From Flavobacterium hiemivividum (GTDB lineage: Bacteria; Bacteroidota; Bacteroidia; Flavobacteriales; Flavobacteriaceae): a stretch of DNA of 64,000 nt. Of the stretch, positions 9,365 to 18,732 are shown piece after piece (within the stretch, counting starts at the first letter, position 1; each line of letters starts with the position of its first letter). Under the pieces are notes generated by a model that was not told where the DNA came from, did no database searches, and worked only from the letters and a program-made list of their open reading frames with translations. The stretch spans positions 168,831-232,830 of the forward strand of contig NZ_SMFO01000005.1 of assembly GCF_004349145.1 (NCBI RefSeq). Reading direction: 5' to 3'. The translations under genes were made by a program, and so were the position numbers.

Positions 9365-9409
9365 AAAAAGTCACAGTTTTCAAGGTTATATAGAAAACTG
9401 TGACTTTTT
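9365..9409 (-). terminator. Terminator of leucine dehydrogenase gene
   Basis: A perfect 17-bp stem (9365-9381 with 9393-9409) with an 11-base loop and terminal A/T runs, 17 bases beyond the stop of the minus-strand gene. Confidence 0.88.
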
Positions 9410-9426
9410 GATAAATAAAAGAAAAA

Positions 9427-10533
9427 TTACTTCTTACTATTCTCTATTTTTCTTTGATCGATACGATTTTGAGCAATGGTAAGCGCCGCATGATGCGTCG
9501 TAATTCCATTGGCAACAGCATAATCAAGAATCTCTAAAGTTGTATTGTAGATATTCTCTGTTTTGCGCATAATTTCCTCTTTACCATAATGCGCTAATTC
9601 AGCATAAACATTAATGATTCCACCCGCATTAATCAAGAAATCTGGAGCATATAAAATACCACGTTCCTGCAAAATTGCACCATGAATATCTTCATTTGCT
9701 AATTGATTGTTAGCGGCGCCGGCAATTACTTTTGCTTTTATCTTATGAACTGTAGCATCGTTGATCGTTGCTCCCATCGCACAAGGCGCATAAATATCTA
9801 CATCGGCTGTATATAAATCAGCTCCTGTGTAAATAGTAGCATTATACTTCGTTCCTACTTCAAACAATTTTTCTTCATTGATATCAGCGATGGTAACAAT
9901 CGCTCCTTCCTTAGTTAAATAATCTACTAAAGTTTCCCCAACGTGACCAATACCTTGAACCAATACTTTCTTTCCTGTAAGCACATCTGACCCAAACTTA
10001 TGTTTGGCAGCTGCTTTCATTCCCATGTACACTCCATAAGCAGTTACAGGCGATGGATTACCAGCCCCACCTCTTTCCTCAGAAATTCCCGTAACATAGG
10101 GCGTAACATCGCGTACGATATCCATATCTCTAGTTTCCATTCCTACATCTTCGGCAGTAATGTATCTTCCGCTTAAACCATGTACAAATTCACCAAACTT
10201 GCGCATCAATTCAGGTGTTTTCTGAGTTTTGGCATCGCCTATAATAACGGCTTTTCCTCCTCCAATATTCAGTCCTGTAATCGCTGCTTTAAAAGTCATT
10301 CCACGAGAAAGACGCAAAACATCATTCAGCGCTTCCCACTCATTAGCATAATTAAACATTCTAGTTCCTCCTAAAGCAGGTCCCATAACCGAATTATGAA
10401 TACCAATAATTGCTTTTAAACCTGTATCTTTGTCGTTGCAAAAAACAATCTGTTCGTGATCATCAAATGATAATTGTCCAAAAACGGGATCCATTTTTTG
10501 AAGTTCCTTTCCTGTTGTGAAAGTTGCATCCAT
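9427..10533 (-). CDS. ldh: Leucine dehydrogenase (Glu/Leu/Phe/Val dehydrogenase family)
   Basis: NAD-dependent amino-acid dehydrogenase that deaminates branched-chain amino acids to 2-oxo acids in the cytoplasm. The substrate domain shows GPALGGTR and the catalytic signature GLNIGGGKAVI with Lys94; Lys82 lies in the motif RGMTFKAA. The Rossmann domain carries LVQGIGHVGETL (191-202). The length of 368 fits leucine dehydrogenase (about 365) and not glutamate dehydrogenase (about 450). The gene is monocistronic, with its own promoter element and a strong terminator. The exact preference for Leu or Val cannot be read from sequence alone. Confidence 0.92.
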   Translation of the reverse strand: MDATFTTGKELQKMDPVFGQLSFDDHEQIVFCNDKDTGLKAIIGIHNSVMGPALGGTRMFNYANEWEALNDVLRLSRGMTFKAAITGLNIGGGKAVIIGDAKTQKTPELMRKFGEFVHGLSGRYITAEDVGMETRDMDIVRDVTPYVTGISEERGGAGNPSPVTAYGVYMGMKAAAKHKFGSDVLTGKKVLVQGIGHVGETLVDYLTKEGAIVTIADINEEKLFEVGTKYNATIYTGADLYTADVDIYAPCAMGATINDATVHKIKAKVIAGAANNQLANEDIHGAILQERGILYAPDFLINAGGIINVYAELAHYGKEEIMRKTENIYNTTLEILDYAVANGITTHHAALTIAQNRIDQRKIENSKK

Positions 10534-10584
10534 AGTATTAATTTTTAAAGTAGTGAAATTATGAATTTGTCAAAAAAGACAAGT

Positions 10585-10592
10585 CAAAATTA
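10585..10592 (-). promoter_or_regulatory. -7 promoter element for leucine dehydrogenase
   Basis: Reads TAATTTTG on the minus strand, matching TAnnTTTG, 51 bases before the start codon. Confidence 0.45.
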
Positions 10593-10736
10593 CATAAAAA
10601 ATAAATATCTATATATATTTTTAATAAAATTTAATTATTTAGCAATATTATCATAAAAACATATTTAGCTAAATTATTAAATATTTAAAAAAAATCATAA
10701 AAACAAAACAAAACCAATACAGAATATCTTAAAATA

Positions 10737-12497
10737 ATGAAAGAGTTACTCTATTTAAACAAATATTTCGTCAAATATAAATACCGTTTTTTACTAGGTA
10801 TTGCCTTCACAATTATCGCACAAATATTCATGCTGTTCACACCCAAGTTGATTAGCAGCTCATTTAAAGCAATTGAAGAATTTGCTAAAGACTCTAGCAT
10901 TCCTTCATCAGTTATTAGAGAAGAATTGCTATCGAATATTCTATTAATCGTAGCCACAACAATAATTGCGGGTTTTCTGACTTTCTTGATGAGACAAACG
11001 CTAATTGTGATGTCTCGTCATATCGAATTTGATTTAAAAAATGAGGTTTTTAGACAGTATGAAAACCTATCTCAGAATTTCTATAAAAAGAATCGTACTG
11101 GTGATTTAATGAATCGAATCAGCGAGGATGTTTCAAAGGTGAGAATGTATGTGGGTCCCGCGGTAATGTATTCGATAAATACGCTTATCCGTTTTGCAAT
11201 TGTTACTATATACATGTACAATGTTTCTCCGCTCCTAACATTATACACCATCCTCCCCTTGCCCATTTTGTCTTATGGTATTTTTAAATTAAGTACAGAA
11301 ATAAACAAAAGAAGTACCGTTTTTCAGCAATATTTATCGAAGGTATCTAGTTTCTCCCAAGAAATTTTTTCAGGTATTCGAGTGATAAAAGCCTATTCAT
11401 TAGAAGAGCAACACCAGAACAATATGGTTTTGCTGGCAAAGGAAAGTAAAATTAAAAGTTTGAATTTAGCCAAAGTCCAGTCCTTATTTGGACCACTTAT
11501 GCTTGCTCTTATTGGAATCAGTAACTTGGTTGTAATCTACTTTGGTGGATTAATGTATATTGATGGAACAATTAAAAGCATTGGTACGATCGCTGAGTTT
11601 ATTTTGTACGTCAACATGCTTACTTGGCCCGTAGCTTCATTAGGATGGATTTCGTCAATGGTTCAAGAAGCAGAAGCTTCGCAAAAGCGTTTGAATGAAT
11701 TCCTAAAAATCGAACCAGAGATAAAAAATAACAATCCAAAACATTCGATTATAAATGGCTCGATTTCATTCGAAAATGTAAGCTACACCTATGAAGACAG
11801 TAATATAACCGCACTTAAAGACATTTCGTTCACGGTTAAAAAAGGAGAAACTTTAGCAATACTTGGAAAAACTGGCTCTGGAAAATCAACTATTTTATCA
11901 TTGATTTCGCGTCTATACGATGCGACTGACGGGAAAGTTAAAATTGACAATCAAGAGATAAGTATTTTAAACCTTAATGATTTGCGTAACAGCATCGGGA
12001 TAGTTCCACAAGATGCCTTTCTGTTTTCAGATTCTATTAAGAACAATATCAAGTTTGGTAAAGAAGATGCTACTGATGAAGAAGTACAAACAGCTGCCAA
12101 AAGTGCTGTGGTACATGATAATATCATGGGTTTCAACAAAAAATATGATACCGTTCTGGGCGAACGTGGGATTACACTTTCAGGAGGACAAAAACAAAGG
12201 GTTTCCATTGCTAGAGCGATCATTAAAAACCCGCCAATTTTGCTTTTTGACGACTGTTTATCAGCTGTTGACACTGAAACTGAAGAAACAATCCTGAATA
12301 ATCTAAACACAATATGCAAGGATAAAACAACCATTATTGTAAGTCATAGGGTTTCATCGGCCAAAAATGCACATAAGATTATAATTATAGAGGATGGTAA
12401 AATCATTCAACAAGGATCTCATAACCAGTTAGTAAATCAAGAAGGCTATTATGCCTCATTATATTTAAAACAACTTTCAGAAAAAGAATTGCAGTAA
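10737..12497 (+). CDS. ABC exporter half-transporter (permease fused to ATPase)
   Basis: A 586-residue type IV ABC exporter subunit. Six transmembrane helices lie in residues 15-300, followed by the nucleotide-binding domain. It has Walker A GKTGSGKST (377-385), Q-loop VPQDAF, signature LSGGQKQR (481-488) and Walker B ILLFDD (501-506). The residue after the Walker B aspartate is Asp506 where the catalytic glutamate normally sits. That substitution is known from the degenerate site of heterodimeric exporters such as MdlA/B-type systems. No partner gene is adjacent. The exported substrate is unknown; lipid or drug export are both possible. Confidence 0.92.
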   Translation: MKELLYLNKYFVKYKYRFLLGIAFTIIAQIFMLFTPKLISSSFKAIEEFAKDSSIPSSVIREELLSNILLIVATTIIAGFLTFLMRQTLIVMSRHIEFDLKNEVFRQYENLSQNFYKKNRTGDLMNRISEDVSKVRMYVGPAVMYSINTLIRFAIVTIYMYNVSPLLTLYTILPLPILSYGIFKLSTEINKRSTVFQQYLSKVSSFSQEIFSGIRVIKAYSLEEQHQNNMVLLAKESKIKSLNLAKVQSLFGPLMLALIGISNLVVIYFGGLMYIDGTIKSIGTIAEFILYVNMLTWPVASLGWISSMVQEAEASQKRLNEFLKIEPEIKNNNPKHSIINGSISFENVSYTYEDSNITALKDISFTVKKGETLAILGKTGSGKSTILSLISRLYDATDGKVKIDNQEISILNLNDLRNSIGIVPQDAFLFSDSIKNNIKFGKEDATDEEVQTAAKSAVVHDNIMGFNKKYDTVLGERGITLSGGQKQRVSIARAIIKNPPILLFDDCLSAVDTETEETILNNLNTICKDKTTIIVSHRVSSAKNAHKIIIIEDGKIIQQGSHNQLVNQEGYYASLYLKQLSEKELQ

Positions 12498-12568
12498 TTG
12501 TTGTTTAATAAATATATTTTTATGATTTTTGGTTACGATTTAACAACCATAAATTGAGAAAAAGGATT

Positions 12569-12952
12569 ATGAGAGAAAATGATATGTTAGAAAAAGAAGA
12601 GATCTTTTCTAAAGTTTTACGTGCTGGGAGAAGAACCTATTTCTTTGATGTGAGAGCTACAAAAGCTGATGATTATTACATTACAATTACCGAGAGTAAA
12701 AAATTTACTGAAGAAGACGGATCGTTTCACTTCAAAAAGCATAAAATATATTTGTATAAAGAAGATTTTGCCTCTTTCGCAGAAATTCTTGGAGATATGA
12801 CCTCTTACGTTTTGAACCACAAAGGCGAAGAAGTAATTTCAGAGAGACATCAGAAAGATTTCAAAAAAGAATATGTTACTGAAAAAGCAACCGCTGATGA
12901 AGCTTTGCCAAACATATCAACTTTTACAGATATTGATTTTGATGACATTTAA
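12569..12952 (+). CDS. DUF3276 PUR-alpha-like nucleic-acid-binding protein
   Basis: A 127-residue single-repeat PUR-domain protein, a family that binds purine-rich single-stranded DNA or RNA and is abundant in Bacteroidota. The conserved core includes EEIFSKVLRAGRRTYFFDVR, the KADDYYITITESKK strand and FHFKKHKIYLYKEDF. I chose the ATG at 12569 rather than the in-frame TTG at 12554 because homologues start with the MREND-type N-terminus. The C-terminal 25 residues are acidic (ending FTDIDFDDI). It follows the ABC transporter by 70 bases and has a terminator behind it. The cellular role of the family is not established. Confidence 0.9.
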   Translation: MRENDMLEKEEIFSKVLRAGRRTYFFDVRATKADDYYITITESKKFTEEDGSFHFKKHKIYLYKEDFASFAEILGDMTSYVLNHKGEEVISERHQKDFKKEYVTEKATADEALPNISTFTDIDFDDI

Positions 12953-12989
12953 TTTTTTATTCTAAATTAAATATATTTACTTAAGCAAG

Positions 12990-13022
12990 AAGTCCAAAAA
13001 TCAAATGGTTTTTGGACTTTTT
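12990..13022 (+). terminator. Terminator after the DUF3276 gene
   Basis: An 11-bp stem (12990-13000 with 13009-13019) with an 8-base loop and a following T-rich stretch. Confidence 0.85.
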
Positions 13023-13063
13023 ACATTTTTACGAAAAACCAATTTCAACTAAAAACACAACAG

Positions 13064-13984
13064 ATGCAGGAGATTTTCATGAAATACACAGATAAATACG
13101 CTGAATTTATTATCCCATGGCTGTTAACAAGCGGACTAAAAATCGTTTTTATCATTATAGGTTCTTTAATTCTAAACAAGGTTATTATAACCTTTATCGA
13201 AAAAGCGGTAAGACTTGCTGTTAGACCTGATGGAATTTCGTCCAAAGATGCCGAAGAAAAAAGAGAAAATACACTAATTCAAATATTTACTACTACTTCT
13301 ACAATTGTTCTGATAACTATCGTTGGTTTGATGATACTTCAAGAATTTGGAGTAGAAATCGCTCCCATTTTGGCAGCAGCCGGAATTGTCGGACTCGCCT
13401 TTGGTTTTGGAGGACAATATCTTATCAGGGATATTATTTCGGGTCTTTTTATTATCCTCGAAAATCAATATCGCGTTGGTGATGTAGTTAATTTTGACAA
13501 TGCTGGTGGAACCGTTCAAGAGATCAGTCTGAGAAAAACAACATTAAGAGATTTAGACGGAACTGTTCACCACATTCCTCACGGAGAAATTAAGAAAGTC
13601 TCCAATCTTTCCAAGGATTTCTCTCGTATTAACTTAGATATTGGCGTAGGTTATTCATCTAATTTGGAGCATGTAATTGGAGTGATAAACAAAGTGGGGA
13701 CAGAATTAGCCGCTGATCCGTTATGGAAAAGTAACATTATCCTTGCTCCTCAATTTTTACGTGTGAATGACTTTGCCAACTCTTCCATCATGCTTAAAAT
13801 ATTAGGAGAGACACTACCAAGTAAACAATGGGAAGTCACTGGTGAATTGCGCAAAAGGCTAAAAGTTGCCTTTGATAATGAAGGAATAGAAATTCCGTTT
13901 CCGCAAGTGGTAATGCATAAACCTCAAGAAGCTCAAGAAAACCCCGCTAAAGCGGAAACAAACAAAATTCAAAAATCAAATTAG
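13064..13984 (+). CDS. Small-conductance mechanosensitive channel, MscS family
   Basis: A 306-residue inner-membrane channel that opens under membrane tension to release solutes during osmotic downshock. Helices lie near 18-42 and 80-100, and the pore helix follows at about 103-135. The pore shows the typical Gly/Ala spacing (ILAAAGIVGLAFGFGGQYLIRD). The cytoplasmic beta domain starts with the conserved segment QYRVGDVVNF and includes RDLDGTVHHIPHGEI. A hydrophilic tail of about 25 residues ends the protein. The start at 13064 is favoured, but a second ATG five codons later would also work. The gene is flanked by terminators and appears monocistronic. Confidence 0.95.
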   Translation: MQEIFMKYTDKYAEFIIPWLLTSGLKIVFIIIGSLILNKVIITFIEKAVRLAVRPDGISSKDAEEKRENTLIQIFTTTSTIVLITIVGLMILQEFGVEIAPILAAAGIVGLAFGFGGQYLIRDIISGLFIILENQYRVGDVVNFDNAGGTVQEISLRKTTLRDLDGTVHHIPHGEIKKVSNLSKDFSRINLDIGVGYSSNLEHVIGVINKVGTELAADPLWKSNIILAPQFLRVNDFANSSIMLKILGETLPSKQWEVTGELRKRLKVAFDNEGIEIPFPQVVMHKPQEAQENPAKAETNKIQKSN

Positions 13985-14037
13985 TATTCATTTCTGGCTT
14001 ATTTTTTACGAAAGCAAATACAAGCATTATTTTAAAT

Positions 14038-14068
14038 GTCTGAAAGTCATATGATTTTCAGACTTTTT
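14038..14068 (+). terminator. Terminator after the MscS gene
   Basis: A hairpin of up to 13 bp (14038-14050 with 14051-14063, one G-T pair) with a minimal loop, followed by five T residues. Confidence 0.75.
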
Positions 14069-14107
14069 ATTTACATTTATAGTGAATGATCTTCAATCGC
14101 CACTATT

Positions 14108-15277
14108 TTGAGAAACATCAGCCGCACGGTCTGGATTTTGTCTTTGATAAGCCTGTTTACTGATACGGCTAGCGAAATGTTATATCCTATCATGCCCATT
14201 TACTTAAAGTCGATTGGTTTCTCCATTGTACTTATTGGAATCCTTGAAGGTGTTGCCGAAGCTACTGCGGGATTGAGCAAAGGATATTTCGGAAAGCGTT
14301 CTGATGTGACTGGCAAAAGAGTTCCGTATGTACAATTGGGTTATGCGTTTAGCGCCATTTCAAAACCTATGATGGCAGTATTCGTTTATCCGCTTTGGAT
14401 TTTCTTTGCAAGAACCATCGACCGTTTTGGAAAAGGAATCCGTACGGGAGCGAGAGACGCCATCCTTTCGGACGAAGCCACTGCACAAACCAAAGGAAAA
14501 ATATTCGGTTTTCATCGTTCTATGGATACATTGGGCGCGGTCTTAGGCCCGTCATTAGCCTTGCTCTTCCTCTATTTTTATCCCGAGAATTATATTGCTT
14601 TATTTTACCTCGCTTTTATTCCAGGACTTTTAGCTATAACCGCTACCTTTTTATTAAAGGAAAAACAAAGAACAGTTACTACAGATAAAAAAGCAACCCC
14701 TTTCTTCTCTTTTCTGAACTATTGGAAAGTAAGCCCACCGATGTATCGCAAAGTCGTAATCGGACTTTTAGCTTTTACTTTATTTAATAGCTCTGATGTT
14801 TTCCTACTGCTTAAAGCGAAAGAATCTGGACTAAGTGACACAATGGTTATAGGGATTTATATTTTTTACAATCTCGTTTATGCCTTATTTGCATTTCCTA
14901 TCGGAATGTTGGCTGATAAAATCGGCTTAAAAAAAATGCTGATTTTCGGAATTAGTATCTTCTCGATTGTATATTTTGGGATGGGATTCAATCAAAATTT
15001 TTATGTTTTCGCTGGACTTTTTGCACTTTATGGAATCTATGCTGCGGCTACGGAAGGCATTTCTAAAGCGTGGATTAGCAATATTTCAAATGAAAAAGAT
15101 ACCGCAACCGCTATTGGAACTTACTCTGCTTTTCAAAGTTTTTTTGCCATGCTCGCCAGTTCAATGACAGGATTGATATGGTTTCAGTTTGGCGCAAATA
15201 ATGCTTTCATTGTAACCGCTATCGCTAGTGTGCTAATTGGTTTGTATTTTATTTTTATGACCACCGAAAAGACATAA
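14108..15277 (+). CDS. Major facilitator superfamily transporter
   Basis: A 389-residue inner-membrane transporter with about 12 predicted helices. The cytoplasmic loop motif typical of MFS proteins is seen as GYFGKRSDVTGKRVP after helix 2 and again, more weakly, as GMLADKIGLKKM in the second half. The conserved segment DRFGKGIRTGARDA lies near residue 107. Substrate is unknown; related proteins are often labelled drug-efflux-like. Translation must start at TTG (14108). An in-frame stop lies seven codons upstream, and the first ATG, 23 codons in, would remove most of helix 1. A terminator hairpin just upstream separates it from the MscS gene. Confidence 0.9.
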   Translation: MRNISRTVWILSLISLFTDTASEMLYPIMPIYLKSIGFSIVLIGILEGVAEATAGLSKGYFGKRSDVTGKRVPYVQLGYAFSAISKPMMAVFVYPLWIFFARTIDRFGKGIRTGARDAILSDEATAQTKGKIFGFHRSMDTLGAVLGPSLALLFLYFYPENYIALFYLAFIPGLLAITATFLLKEKQRTVTTDKKATPFFSFLNYWKVSPPMYRKVVIGLLAFTLFNSSDVFLLLKAKESGLSDTMVIGIYIFYNLVYALFAFPIGMLADKIGLKKMLIFGISIFSIVYFGMGFNQNFYVFAGLFALYGIYAAATEGISKAWISNISNEKDTATAIGTYSAFQSFFAMLASSMTGLIWFQFGANNAFIVTAIASVLIGLYFIFMTTEKT

Positions 15278-15388
15278 CTACAGTACTTAATTTCTAATAA
15301 CATTTTTTCATCTAATAAATCACTGCATACGATACTCTTACTGCTACTAAATACCTTATATTTGAGTAGTGTTTTCATTCTCAAAATT

Positions 15389-17923
15389 ATGTCAATAAAA
15401 ATTAATATTCCCGAAAATATAATAGGCTTGACTGATCCTGAAGTTCAAACTTCAAGAGGGAAATTTGGTAAGAATAAACAAATTAACAAACAAAAACACA
15501 AATGGTGGCTAGGCCTTTTTGACTTGTTCAAAGAGCCCATGTTGCTATTATTGATAGCCGTAGCAATCATTTATTTTATATTAGGACAAAATAACGAAGC
15601 TTACTTTATGCTGGCCGCAATAGTTGCGGTTTCTGGAATTTCTTTCTATCAGGACAACCGCAGCAGGATTGCGATGGAAAGTTTAGAAAAGTTAAATGAA
15701 CCACTAACTACCGTCTTTCGAAATGGGGAATCTACAAGAATTCCCACTGCTGAAATTGTCATCGATGATTTGGTAATTGCTCAGGAAGGAAACACGATTA
15801 ATGCAGATGGCGAAATTATACACAGCAATGATTTTTCAGTTAATGAATCGCTACTAACAGGCGAACCTTACGCTGTTTTTAAATCAGAAAAAACGGAACT
15901 AAAATCTGTTTTCAGTGGCACCTTGGTTGCCTCTGGCTTAGCTGTTTACCGAGTAACTAAAATTGGTTTTAATACAGAAGTTGGAAAATTAGGGAGCTCC
16001 TTACAAAACATCAAAGATACACCTACCCCATTACAAGTTCAAATTCAAAAATTTGTAAAAGTAATGGCCATTATGGGTATTGCTGTTTTTTTATTAGTTT
16101 GGGGTGTCTATTTTTGGAAAACACAGAACCTATTGACCAGTTTATTAAAAGGACTGACCCTAGCGATGTCCATTCTTCCCGAAGAAATCCCAGTAGCGTT
16201 CACAACTTTTATGGCCTTGGGATCTTGGCGATTAATGAAAGAAGGAGTTATTGTCAAAAAAATCAGAACGGTAGAAACCTTAGGAAGCGCGACGATTATT
16301 TGTACGGATAAAACAGGAACGCTGACAGAGAATAAAATGAGTCTGCAGTCTGTGTACGCTTTTAGCAGCAATAAATTATACGAAAAAGAACAATGGAATA
16401 TAGAAGAGGCTAAAAAAGTCATTGAAATTGCAATGTGGGCCAGCGAACCTGTGCCTTTTGATCCTATGGAAAAAACCTTGCATAAGGAGTATGAGAAAAC
16501 CACCAATAATGACGCCCGCAGACAGTTTTCCATGGTGCATGAATATCCACTTGATGGAAAACCACCTATGATGACGCACGTTTTTGAGAATGAGGAAGGC
16601 AAACGTATTATTGCCGCCAAAGGTGGACCCGAAACGATTATAAAAGTATCCAACCTGACGACAGAGCAACAAAAGCAAATCCATGATATAATAATTACAT
16701 TAGCATCAAAAGGGTATCGAATTCTTGGTGTCGGTTATTCAGATTATGCTGGAAACAGTTATCCGAAAGACCAACAGGAATTACCCTTTCATTTCGTGGG
16801 CTTGGTGGTTTTTTATGATCCTCCAAAAGCAAACATACAGAGTGTGATTCAACAATTTTATGAAGCGGGTATACAGGTAAAAGTTATAACAGGAGATAAC
16901 GCGTTAACCACAAAAGCCATTGCTGAAAAAGCAGGAATTAAAAACTCTGATAGCGTGATGGAAGGTGAAGAGTTCATGAAATTGAACGAAGTCGAAATGC
17001 TAAAAGCCATTCACGGCACAACGCTTTTAACCCGTATGTTTCCCGAAGCTAAACTTGCCGTAGTGAATGCCTTAAAAAAAGACAATCAAGTGGTGGCCAT
17101 GGTGGGCGATGGTGTAAATGATGGCCCAGCCTTAAAAGCTTCAAATATAGGTATCGCCATGGGAAAAAAGGGAACTGAAATCGCAAAAGATGCAGCAGAT
17201 CTAATTTTGATTGATGATGATTTATCAAAAATGATCCTTGCCGTAGCGGCCGGACGCCGCATTTATTCCAATCTCAAAAAAGCGGTGCGCTACATTGTTT
17301 CCATTCATATTCCAATCATATTAGCGGTATCCCTACCCTTATTTTTAGGATGGGTCTATCCCGATATTTTCACGCCCGTTCATGTCATTTTCTTAGAACT
17401 AGTAATGGGCCCCATGTGTTCTATCGTGTACGAAAATGAACCTGCCGAAAAAAACAGTATGCAAGAAGTCCCAAGACCTACCGGCAGTACATTCTTATCG
17501 TTAAAAGAACTTGGAATTAGCATTATCCAAGGAATTGGGATTACGATAGGAATTTTATTTGTGTACCAATGGACCGTACAAAATGGAGGTAACGAACAAC
17601 TGACAAGGACAATGGTATTTACCACTTTAGTTTTTTCGAATGTAATTCTATCTTTAGTAAATCGTTCGTTTTACTTTTCTATTTTTACTTCCTTGAAAAA
17701 TAAAAACAGCATGATGGTGATTACCAATTCACTAACCTTGATTTTCCTAGCCCTTATCGTATATATAAATCCAATCGCCCGTTTCTTTGACGTTATTCCA
17801 TTAGCACTATATCAAATCGCGATTTGCATTACTGTAAGTGGAGTTTCAGTACTTTGGATTGAAATTTGGAAATGGAACAAGCGAAACAACAACTCAAAAC
17901 CCAACGAAATAAAAAAATTATGA
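15389..17923 (+). CDS. Cation-transporting P-type ATPase, atypical P2-like
   Basis: An 844-residue ATP-driven cation pump of the inner membrane. It has helices near 50-88, 225-280 and in the C-terminal third. The phosphorylation motif is DKTGTLTENK with Asp307, the hinge is MVGDGVNDGPAL, and TGDN lies in the nucleotide domain. Two motifs are unusual. The actuator loop reads LTGEP (156-160) instead of the P2 form TGES, and helix 4 reads PEEIP (264-268) instead of PEGLP. Helix 6 has FLELVMGP in place of the usual NLVMD. The transported ion therefore cannot be inferred from P2A calcium pumps. The ATG at 15389 is preferred over an upstream in-frame TTG. Its stop overlaps the next start by four bases. 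Confidence 0.93.
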   Translation: MSIKINIPENIIGLTDPEVQTSRGKFGKNKQINKQKHKWWLGLFDLFKEPMLLLLIAVAIIYFILGQNNEAYFMLAAIVAVSGISFYQDNRSRIAMESLEKLNEPLTTVFRNGESTRIPTAEIVIDDLVIAQEGNTINADGEIIHSNDFSVNESLLTGEPYAVFKSEKTELKSVFSGTLVASGLAVYRVTKIGFNTEVGKLGSSLQNIKDTPTPLQVQIQKFVKVMAIMGIAVFLLVWGVYFWKTQNLLTSLLKGLTLAMSILPEEIPVAFTTFMALGSWRLMKEGVIVKKIRTVETLGSATIICTDKTGTLTENKMSLQSVYAFSSNKLYEKEQWNIEEAKKVIEIAMWASEPVPFDPMEKTLHKEYEKTTNNDARRQFSMVHEYPLDGKPPMMTHVFENEEGKRIIAAKGGPETIIKVSNLTTEQQKQIHDIIITLASKGYRILGVGYSDYAGNSYPKDQQELPFHFVGLVVFYDPPKANIQSVIQQFYEAGIQVKVITGDNALTTKAIAEKAGIKNSDSVMEGEEFMKLNEVEMLKAIHGTTLLTRMFPEAKLAVVNALKKDNQVVAMVGDGVNDGPALKASNIGIAMGKKGTEIAKDAADLILIDDDLSKMILAVAAGRRIYSNLKKAVRYIVSIHIPIILAVSLPLFLGWVYPDIFTPVHVIFLELVMGPMCSIVYENEPAEKNSMQEVPRPTGSTFLSLKELGISIIQGIGITIGILFVYQWTVQNGGNEQLTRTMVFTTLVFSNVILSLVNRSFYFSIFTSLKNKNSMMVITNSLTLIFLALIVYINPIARFFDVIPLALYQIAICITVSGVSVLWIEIWKWNKRNNNSKPNEIKKL

Positions 17924-18720
17924 AAGATCCAATCGTATCTGTAGCCTGGCTTCAAAAAAACATTCAAGATCCTGAATTAATTATTCTAGATACTTTTATC
18001 GATATGCCTTCAGAGGATCACCAGATAAAAGGTGCCCGAACTTTCGATATTAAAAATAATTTTAGTGATACTAATAATCCGCTACCCAATACAATCCCAG
18101 ATCCAGAAGCTTTCGCTACAGCTTGCCGTGCCCTCGGAATTAACAACAACAGTAAAATTGTAGTTTATGACACTAAAGGGATTTATTCGAGCCCTAGAGC
18201 GTGGTGGCTTTTTAAAGTCATGGGGCACGAAAAAGTTTGGGTGCTCGACGGCGGATTACCTGAGTGGCTAAATGAAGGTCATCCTACTGAAAAAAGAGAG
18301 CCGCAATCGTATTCAATAGGAAATTTTACTGCAAATTTTCAACCTCAGCTGGTTAAAACCAAGGAACAAATTTTAGAAAACATAGATGCTAAAGAAGCCT
18401 TGCTTGTCGATGCCCGATCCACAGATCGTTTTCATGGTGAAACGGAAGAACCTAGAGTAGGATTGAGAAGCGGGCATATACCTGGCTCGATCAATATCCC
18501 TTTTACCCAGCTACTTAAAGACGGAAAATATTTGCCCAAAGAAGAATTAAAAAAAATACTCCAACCGCAAGACAAACCACTATTGTTTACTTGTGGATCT
18601 GGTGTGACGGCTTGTATTGATTTGATTGCTTACGAACTAATTTCAGATAATCCTAAAGCAATCTATGATGGTTCTTGGACAGAATGGGGACAAGACCTAA
18701 ATTTGCCTTTTGAAAAATAA
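17920..18720 (+). CDS. sseA: Sulfurtransferase with two rhodanese domains (3-mercaptopyruvate type)
   Basis: A 266-residue sulfurtransferase with tandem rhodanese domains (about 1-130 and 145-266). The active-site loop CGSGVTAC carries catalytic Cys225. The Gly-Ser-Gly-Val-Thr loop is the form seen in 3-mercaptopyruvate sulfurtransferases, whereas thiosulfate sulfurtransferases have a more basic loop. The conserved segments PRAWWLFKVMGH and LDGGLPEW lie in the N-terminal domain, and SGHIPGSINIPF in the second. The chosen ATG overlaps the ATPase stop as ATGA, which indicates translational coupling; a longer reading starting at 17866 would run inside the ATPase gene. The GNAT gene follows after 12 bases. 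Confidence 0.92.
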   Translation: MKDPIVSVAWLQKNIQDPELIILDTFIDMPSEDHQIKGARTFDIKNNFSDTNNPLPNTIPDPEAFATACRALGINNNSKIVVYDTKGIYSSPRAWWLFKVMGHEKVWVLDGGLPEWLNEGHPTEKREPQSYSIGNFTANFQPQLVKTKEQILENIDAKEALLVDARSTDRFHGETEEPRVGLRSGHIPGSINIPFTQLLKDGKYLPKEELKKILQPQDKPLLFTCGSGVTACIDLIAYELISDNPKAIYDGSWTEWGQDLNLPFEK

Positions 18721-18732
18721 AAAATTTAAATT

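Noticed and set aside
15362..15388. TTG start nine codons before the P-type ATPase ATG
   Set aside because: The ATG at 15389 is followed by a plausible N-terminus, and the added residues show no conservation that I recognise.
16108..16653. 181-codon minus-strand frame inside the P-type ATPase gene
   Set aside because: It is antisense to strongly conserved ATPase motifs and lacks a family, promoter or terminator.
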